Shown here in pieces: positions 40,813-45,476 of a stretch of DNA of 45,476 bases (positions are counted from its first letter, which is position 1; each line of letters opens with the position of its first letter). The notes under the pieces are model-generated. The model did no database searches. It worked only from the letters and a program-made list of their open reading frames with translations, and was not told where the DNA came from. Both the position numbers and the translations under genes were made by a program. Source of the DNA: Alphaproteobacteria bacterium (GTDB lineage: Bacteria > Pseudomonadota > Alphaproteobacteria > Elsterales > Elsteraceae); assembly GCA_013298565.1 (NCBI GenBank), contig JAAFIC010000015.1, positions 1 to 45,476 on the forward strand, read 5' to 3'.

Positions 40813-41715
40813 TTAAAAACCTTCTGTAGAGTCGAGAATATCGTCCGCCGAATAGCCCTGCAAAAACAGCAACCCGGTCAGATCGGAATGCTGCAAGGAC
40901 AGATGCGCGGCGGCTGCGACGATGGGTTTTGCTCGGAACGCGACGCCGAAGCCTGCAACCGATAGCATATCGAGATCGTTCGCCCCATCCCCCACGGCGA
41001 GCGTGGCCGACAGGGGCAGGCCGCGCTGCATCGCAATCGCTTCGAGCGTGCGGCGCTTGGCGGCTCTATCGAAAATCGGCTCAATCAAGCGCCCCGTCAA
41101 TCGGCGCGGGTCGCTGCCGGTGAGGTCCAAATGATTGCAGTGAACGCCGTGGCAGCCTAAAGCCTTAGCGACCGGATCGGCGAAATACCCAAAGCCGCCC
41201 GTGGCGATAACGCACTGCGCGCCGTGCTTATTCATTGTCGCAATCAGGCTTTTCGCGCCGGGCATTAGCCGAATGCGGGCAGCGCAAGCATCCATGATCG
41301 AGAGTGGCAAATCGGCCAGCAGGGCCACGCGCTCCCGCAGGCTGGTGGCGAAATCCACTTCGCCGCGCATTGATTTTTCCGTAATCGCGGCGATTTGCGG
41401 GCCGATGCCAATATCGGCGGCCAAATCGTCCAGCATTTCGTTTTCGATCAGCGTCGATTCCATATCGGCGACCAGCAAAGACTTCCGTCGGCCCGCGCTT
41501 TCAACCAAATTGGCATCGACGGGCGTATGGGCGAGCGCCGCGCGCAGCCGGGCAAGGTCGATGGGGTGAGCGCTGGCGATCTCCGCCGCAACGCCCGGCA
41601 CCAGCCAGCGCACGGCAAAATCGTGCAAAGTGGCGACAGCAACAGCCTCCGCCACCAACGCTTCGGTAACGGCGGGGGTTGCGGGGGCGGAACTGAGGAC
41701 CAGAGTCAACGGCAT
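40813..41715 (-). CDS. serB: Phosphoserine phosphatase
   Basis: A 300-aa HAD-family enzyme of the last step of serine synthesis. Motif I is LLVADMESTLIENEMLDDLA, where the catalytic Asp-x-Asp is DMES, as in SerB. Motif II is CVIATGGFGYFADPVA and motif III VGDGANDLDML. The N-terminal 75 residues form an ACT-like extension, as in long SerB proteins. Its start is only 12 bases from the start of the divergent miaA gene. Confidence 0.95.
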   Translation of the reverse strand: MPLTLVLSSAPATPAVTEALVAEAVAVATLHDFAVRWLVPGVAAEIASAHPIDLARLRAALAHTPVDANLVESAGRRKSLLVADMESTLIENEMLDDLAADIGIGPQIAAITEKSMRGEVDFATSLRERVALLADLPLSIMDACAARIRLMPGAKSLIATMNKHGAQCVIATGGFGYFADPVAKALGCHGVHCNHLDLTGSDPRRLTGRLIEPIFDRAAKRRTLEAIAMQRGLPLSATLAVGDGANDLDMLSVAGFGVAFRAKPIVAAAAHLSLQHSDLTGLLFLQGYSADDILDSTEGF

Positions 41716-41727
41716 GGACTATCCAGT

Positions 41728-42675
41728 ATGAGCAAGAGCATACGACAACGGCTTATCTTGGCGGGGCCGACCGCGAGCGGCAAGTCCGCACTAGCCTTGG
41801 CGGTGGCCGGGCAGACGAGTGCTGTTATCATTAATGCCGATTCAATGCAGCTATATCGTGAACTCCGCCTGATAACGGCCCGCCCGAGCGTGACGGAGGA
41901 AACCCAGACCCCCCACGCCCTCTACGGCACGCTCTCGACCACCGAGGCTGCAACGGCAGAAAGCTGGCGGCACGCGGTGGTTACGCTGCTCGATAGCTTG
42001 GGCGATACGCCCGCGCTGCTGGTCGGCGGCACGGGGCTGTATATCAAGGCGCTCATGGAAGGCTTCGCCGATCTGCCCCAGGTGCCGCCGGAATTGCGCG
42101 AAAACGTGGGGGCGCTGCATCTGGCCGAGGGGGCCTTAGCGTTTCACGCGCGCCTTGCCGCCGTTGACCCCGCCAGTGCCGAGCGGTTGCGCCCGTCCGA
42201 CAGCCAGCGGGTGAAGCGGGCATATGAGGTGTGGGCCGCGACCGGGAAACCCTTCAGCCGTTTCCTCAATGCCCCGCGCTCCGGCCCGCCCGACGGTTAT
42301 CGCTTTATCCCCATCGTGCTCGCGCCAGATCGGGGGTGGCTCTATGCGCGCATCAATCAGCGCTTCAGCCAAATGATCGACGCGGGCGCGATGGCAGAAA
42401 TTGCCGCTTTTGCGGCGCTTCTCCCCCAACTTCCGAAGGATGCCCCCTTACGAAAAGCCGTGGGTGTGCCAGAACTCCTGTCTTATCACCAGGGCGAGAT
42501 TGGCTTGCCCGAGGCGATAACCTTGGCGCAAGCCAGCAGTCGGCAATACGCCAAACGGCAAACCACCTGGTTCAAACATCAGCTTTCTCAAGCTCTTACC
42601 GTAGACCCGCAAGATTACGACCAAGCTATGCAGGAAATCTTGTCGATCATGACGCAAACCAACTTGACCGCTTGA
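41728..42675 (+). CDS. miaA: tRNA dimethylallyltransferase
   Basis: A 315-aa enzyme that isopentenylates A37 of tRNAs reading U-starting codons. The P-loop is LILAGPTASGKSALALAVAG, followed by VIINADSMQLYRELRLITAR, LLVGGTGLYIKALMEGFADL and the C-terminal TLAQASSRQYAKRQTTWFKH. ATG at 41728 gives the family start (RLILAGPTASGK). The frame runs open upstream to 41395, but that is antisense to serB. There is no obvious ribosome-binding site, consistent with a short or absent leader. Confidence 0.95.
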   Translation: MSKSIRQRLILAGPTASGKSALALAVAGQTSAVIINADSMQLYRELRLITARPSVTEETQTPHALYGTLSTTEAATAESWRHAVVTLLDSLGDTPALLVGGTGLYIKALMEGFADLPQVPPELRENVGALHLAEGALAFHARLAAVDPASAERLRPSDSQRVKRAYEVWAATGKPFSRFLNAPRSGPPDGYRFIPIVLAPDRGWLYARINQRFSQMIDAGAMAEIAAFAALLPQLPKDAPLRKAVGVPELLSYHQGEIGLPEAITLAQASSRQYAKRQTTWFKHQLSQALTVDPQDYDQAMQEILSIMTQTNLTA

Positions 42676-42714
42676 CCCGCCCCCGCATAGCGTCTCTTTC
42701 CCTGAGATTTCAGG

Positions 42715-42739
42715 CCCCGCCCATCGGCGGGGGATGGGC
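42715..42739 (+). promoter_or_regulatory. Two mutually exclusive hairpins before ilvB
   Basis: CCCCGCC (42715-42721) pairs with GGCGGGG (42726-42732), and the overlapping GCCCATC (42719-42725) pairs with GATGGGC (42733-42739). The two stems share bases and cannot coexist. They lie between the miaA stop and the ilvB ATG, 20 bases before it. No leader peptide rich in Ile/Leu/Val was found. Confidence 0.55.
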
Positions 42740-42759
42740 TAACGACGTGAGAGAGTGTT

Positions 42760-44526
42760 ATGAGCGACACGCGGGAGATGCTGACCGGAGCGGAAATCGT
42801 TTTGAGGGCGCTGAAAGACCAGGGTGTCGAAGTTATCTTCGGTTATCCCGGCGGTGCGGTATTACCGATTTACGATGCTCTTTTCCAGCAGAACGCGATT
42901 CGCCACATTCTCGTTCGGCACGAACAAGCGGCGGTTCACGCGGCGGAAGGCTACGCGCGCTCCACTGGCAAAGTCGGCTGCGTGCTCGTCACCTCTGGCC
43001 CTGGCGCGACCAATGCCGTGACGGGCCTAACCGACGCGCTGATGGATTCGATCCCGCTGGTCTGCCTAACGGGTCAGGTGCCAACGCATCTGATTGGGAA
43101 CGATGCTTTCCAGGAATGCGATACCACCGGCATTACGCGCCCCTGCACTAAGCATAATTACTTGGTGAAGGACGTAAACAACCTCGCGCGCACAGTACAC
43201 GAAGCCTTCTATGTGGCGCGCACGGGCCGCCCCGGCCCTGTGGTGATTGATCTGCCCAAAGACGTGCAGTTCGCGACAGGCCCCTATATTCCGCCCGCAA
43301 CCGTGGCCCATAAAACCTACCGCCCGCGTACGGATGCCGACATGAGCGTGATCGACCGCGCGATTGACATGCTGCTCACAGCCGAACGCCCGGTAATCTA
43401 CGGCGGCGGCGGCATTATCAATTCCGGCGACGAAGCCTCGGTGCTGCTGACGGAATTTGCCCGCCTCACCAATATCCCCGTTACGCTAACGCTGATGGGG
43501 TTGGGGGCCTATCCGGCCTCCGACCGGCAGTTCCTTGGGATGCTGGGGATGCACGGCACTTACGAAGCCAACTTGGTGATGCACGGCTGCGACGTGATGT
43601 TCAATATCGGCGCACGCTTCGATGATCGGGTAACGGGCCGTCTGAGCGCCTTCTCGCCGACCTCTAAAAAAATCCATCTCGATATTGATCCCTCCTCGAT
43701 CAATAAAACCGTGATGGTCGATCTGCCGGTGATTGGCGACGTTAAAACAGTGCTGAAAGCCCTGATTGGCCGCTGGAAAGAGCGCGGCGCACAGCTAAAA
43801 GCCGAACCGTTAAAAGCCTGGTGGGGCCAGATCGAAGAGTGGCGCAAGCGCGACTCGCTCCGTTACGGCAGCAATGGGCTTATCATCAAGCCGCAACACG
43901 CGGTGCGTCGCCTGTGGGAACTTTCGCAAGGGCGGGAAACCTTCATCACCACCGAAGTCGGCCAGCATCAAATGTGGGCGGCCCAATATTTTGGCTTTGA
44001 AAAGCCGCGCCGTTGGATGACATCGGGCGGTTTGGGCACGATGGGCTACGGCCTGCCCTCGGCGATGGGCGTGCAAATCGCCCACCCGGATGCGCTGGTT
44101 GTCGATATTTCCGGCGAAGCCTCGGTCATGATGAACATTCAGGAAATGAGCACGCTGGTGCAGTATCGCCTGCCCGTCAAAGTGTTCATTCTGAATAATC
44201 AGTACATGGGCATGGTTCGCCAGTGGCAGGAGTTGCTGCACGGGGGCCGCTATTCGGAAAGCTACTCCGAATCTCTGCCCGATTTCGTGAAACTGGCGGA
44301 AGCCTTTGGCGCACGCGGCTTCCGGGCGCTGGATATGAACGATTTGGACGATGTGATCCGCGCTACCTTGGACCATCCTGGCCCGGTGATCGCCGATATT
44401 TGCGTCGATCAAAAGGAAAACTGCTTCCCCATGATCCCGTCGGGTGCAGCCCATAACGAAATGCTGCTGGGGCCAGAAGATAAGGCCGATCCGGTCTCGA
44501 CGGAAGAAGGGATGGTTCTCGTTTAA
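42760..44526 (+). CDS. ilvB: Acetolactate synthase large (catalytic) subunit
   Basis: A 588-aa ThDP enzyme for the first shared step of branched-chain amino-acid synthesis. It contains LKDQGVEVIFGYPGGAVLPI, the catalytic Glu in RHEQAAVHAAEGYARSTGKV, FMLGMHGTYEANLVM-like FAD-binding region and the ThDP motif DISGEASVMMNIQEMSTLVQ. The canonical ThDP motif is GDGSF; here GEASV replaces it, as in many large subunits of this group. Length matches IlvI/IlvB. Its small subunit follows 55 bases downstream. Confidence 0.96.
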   Translation: MSDTREMLTGAEIVLRALKDQGVEVIFGYPGGAVLPIYDALFQQNAIRHILVRHEQAAVHAAEGYARSTGKVGCVLVTSGPGATNAVTGLTDALMDSIPLVCLTGQVPTHLIGNDAFQECDTTGITRPCTKHNYLVKDVNNLARTVHEAFYVARTGRPGPVVIDLPKDVQFATGPYIPPATVAHKTYRPRTDADMSVIDRAIDMLLTAERPVIYGGGGIINSGDEASVLLTEFARLTNIPVTLTLMGLGAYPASDRQFLGMLGMHGTYEANLVMHGCDVMFNIGARFDDRVTGRLSAFSPTSKKIHLDIDPSSINKTVMVDLPVIGDVKTVLKALIGRWKERGAQLKAEPLKAWWGQIEEWRKRDSLRYGSNGLIIKPQHAVRRLWELSQGRETFITTEVGQHQMWAAQYFGFEKPRRWMTSGGLGTMGYGLPSAMGVQIAHPDALVVDISGEASVMMNIQEMSTLVQYRLPVKVFILNNQYMGMVRQWQELLHGGRYSESYSESLPDFVKLAEAFGARGFRALDMNDLDDVIRATLDHPGPVIADICVDQKENCFPMIPSGAAHNEMLLGPEDKADPVSTEEGMVLV

Positions 44527-44581
44527 CGACCCATTCCAAACCGCTGCAACCGTCGCTTTTCGCTTAGGACCATAGGGTATC

Positions 44582-45094
44582 ATGAAACAACCGCAGCCAA
44601 TCAATCGCCACACTATCGCCGTGCTGGTGGACAATGAGCCGGGTATTTTGGCGCGCGTCGTCGGGCTTTTTTCGGGCCGGGGCTATAATATCGAAAGCCT
44701 CACCGTGGCCGAAGTGGAGCAGGCGGAGCAACTGTCGCGCATCACGGTCGTAACGTCGGGCACCGAACAGGTTATCGAGCAGATTAAAGCCCATTTGGGC
44801 CGCCTCGTACCCGTGCACAAAGTCCATGATCTCACCGCCGAAGGCCCCCATGTGGAACGGGAACTGGCGCTGGTGAAAGTGGCTGGCACGGGCGACCGCC
44901 GCGTCGAATCGCTCCGCATCGCCGATATTTTCCGCGCGCGCGCGATCGACTCGACCACCGAGAGCTTTGTGTTCGAGATTACGGGCAGCCAGGAGAAGGT
45001 GAACGCCTTCGTGGCCCTCATGATCCCGCTTGGGCTAGTGGAAGTTAGCCGCACGGGCATTGTTGCTATCTCACGGGGGGCGTCGGGCTTCTAG
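44582..45094 (+). CDS. ilvH: Acetolactate synthase small (regulatory) subunit
   Basis: A 170-aa ACT-domain protein conferring valine feedback on the large subunit. The start is [20 protein letters not shown], followed by [18 protein letters not shown] and, after the ACT pair, [15 protein letters not shown] and [20 protein letters not shown]. The length is that of IlvH. Between ilvB and ilvC in the operon. Confidence 0.96.
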   Translation: MKQPQPINRHTIAVLVDNEPGILARVVGLFSGRGYNIESLTVAEVEQAEQLSRITVVTSGTEQVIEQIKAHLGRLVPVHKVHDLTAEGPHVERELALVKVAGTGDRRVESLRIADIFRARAIDSTTESFVFEITGSQEKVNAFVALMIPLGLVEVSRTGIVAISRGASGF

Positions 45095-45143
45095 CCTGAA
45101 AAGCTCCTTTTCTTACCGCCTCTTACGCAAGGAAATGTCTCAG

Positions 45144-45476
45144 ATGCGCGTTTATTACGACCGCGACGCCGATGTGAATCTCATCAAATCGAAGAAGGTC
45201 GCCATCGTCGGCTACGGCAGCCAAGGCCACGCCCACGCGCTGAACCTGAAGGACAGCGGCGTTAAGGACGTTATCATTGCGCTGCGCCCCGGTTCGGCCA
45301 CGGCAGCGAAGGCGGAAGCAGCGGGTTTCCGCGTTCTGCCCCCCGATGAAGCCGCCCGCGAAGCCGATGTGGTGATGGTGCTGGCCCCTGACGAGCATCA
45401 CGGCGCGCTCTACACCACCTTCCTGCGCGATACCATGAAGCAGGGGGCAGCCCTTGCCGTCGCGCACGGTTTCTCG
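45144..45476 (+). CDS. ilvC: Ketol-acid reductoisomerase, 5' part
   Basis: The first 111 codons of IlvC; the gene continues past the window. [20 protein letters not shown], the NADPH-binding [17 protein letters not shown] and [15 protein letters not shown] are diagnostic. It converts acetolactate to dihydroxyisovalerate. ATG at 45144 has AAGGA upstream; an in-frame ATG at 45135 is the alternative. Confidence 0.97.
   Translation, partial: MRVYYDRDADVNLIKSKKVAIVGYGSQGHAHALNLKDSGVKDVIIALRPGSATAAKAEAAGFRVLPPDEAAREADVVMVLAPDEHHGALYTTFLRDTMKQGAALAVAHGFS

Noticed and set aside
41395-41727. Long upstream extension of miaA
   Set aside because: Antisense to serB; the family start is at 41728.
45100-45114. 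Terminator between ilvH and ilvC
   Set aside because: Only a 6-pair AT-rich stem (GAAAAG/CTTTTC) and no T-run; ilvC follows in the same operon.

Overview
The window is a chromosomal stretch of a moderately GC-rich alphaproteobacterium, most likely a member of the Rhodospirillales. The evidence is a separate petA-petB-petC cytochrome bc1 operon, an FzlA-type GST-fold protein, the order DUF4164-zapA-6S RNA-fau-ymdB diverging from tkt-gap, an alphaproteobacterial DUF2442 protein, and the serB/serA and ilvB-ilvH-ilvC arrangements. It reads mostly as core genome. No insertion sequence, prophage, CRISPR array, rRNA or tRNA was seen.

Layout. 2-8271 (+): a high-affinity branched-chain/carboxylate-type ABC transporter operon (livG-like, CoA ligase, livH, livM, binding protein, livF, second CoA ligase, DUF2442). 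A 39-bp hairpin-forming tandem repeat sits just before the binding-protein gene and a strong stem-loop just after it. 8282-9597 (-): hemF and trmL. 9598-10123: a long intergenic region with one possible small membrane or secreted peptide and an AT-rich palindrome. 10124-12742 (+): petABC, closed by a clear terminator. 12814-14553 (+): mtnP and a VOC protein. 14608-19988 (-): ychF, an SRPBCC-like membrane protein, a two-domain methyltransferase, pth, rplY and prs. 20224-22337 (+): a histidine kinase and a LuxR-type response regulator. 22334-23767 (-): a soluble chemoreceptor. 23897-24568 (+): fzlA-like gene with a near-leaderless promoter. 24587-26857 (-): a 756-aa protein with about nine ELW/ELY-type repeats between two long helical arms. 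26960-30552 (-): an unknown conserved-looking protein, gap and tkt.

30740-33160 (+): DUF4164, zapA, 6S RNA, fau, ymdB-like. 33214-33821 (+): an HI1419/HI1420-type toxin-antitoxin pair whose toxin carries an in-frame amber stop. 33827-37652 (-): an EAL protein with a degenerate GGDEF domain, and an Uup-like ABC-F protein. 37714-39500 (-): a tightly coupled four-gene operon (ECF sigma, anti-sigma-like membrane protein, CpxP/CnrX-like periplasmic sensor, ribbon-helix-helix protein). 39569-41715 (-): serA and serB. 41728-45476 (+): miaA, ilvB, ilvH and the start of ilvC, which runs off the window.

Most genes are housekeeping. The least explained items are the repeat protein at 24587-26857, which shares an upstream element with the neighbouring chemoreceptor gene, the sigma/anti-sigma/sensor/RHH operon, the amber-interrupted toxin, and several strong palindromes or hairpins in intergenic regions. 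All function calls come from reading the sequence; no database search was run.
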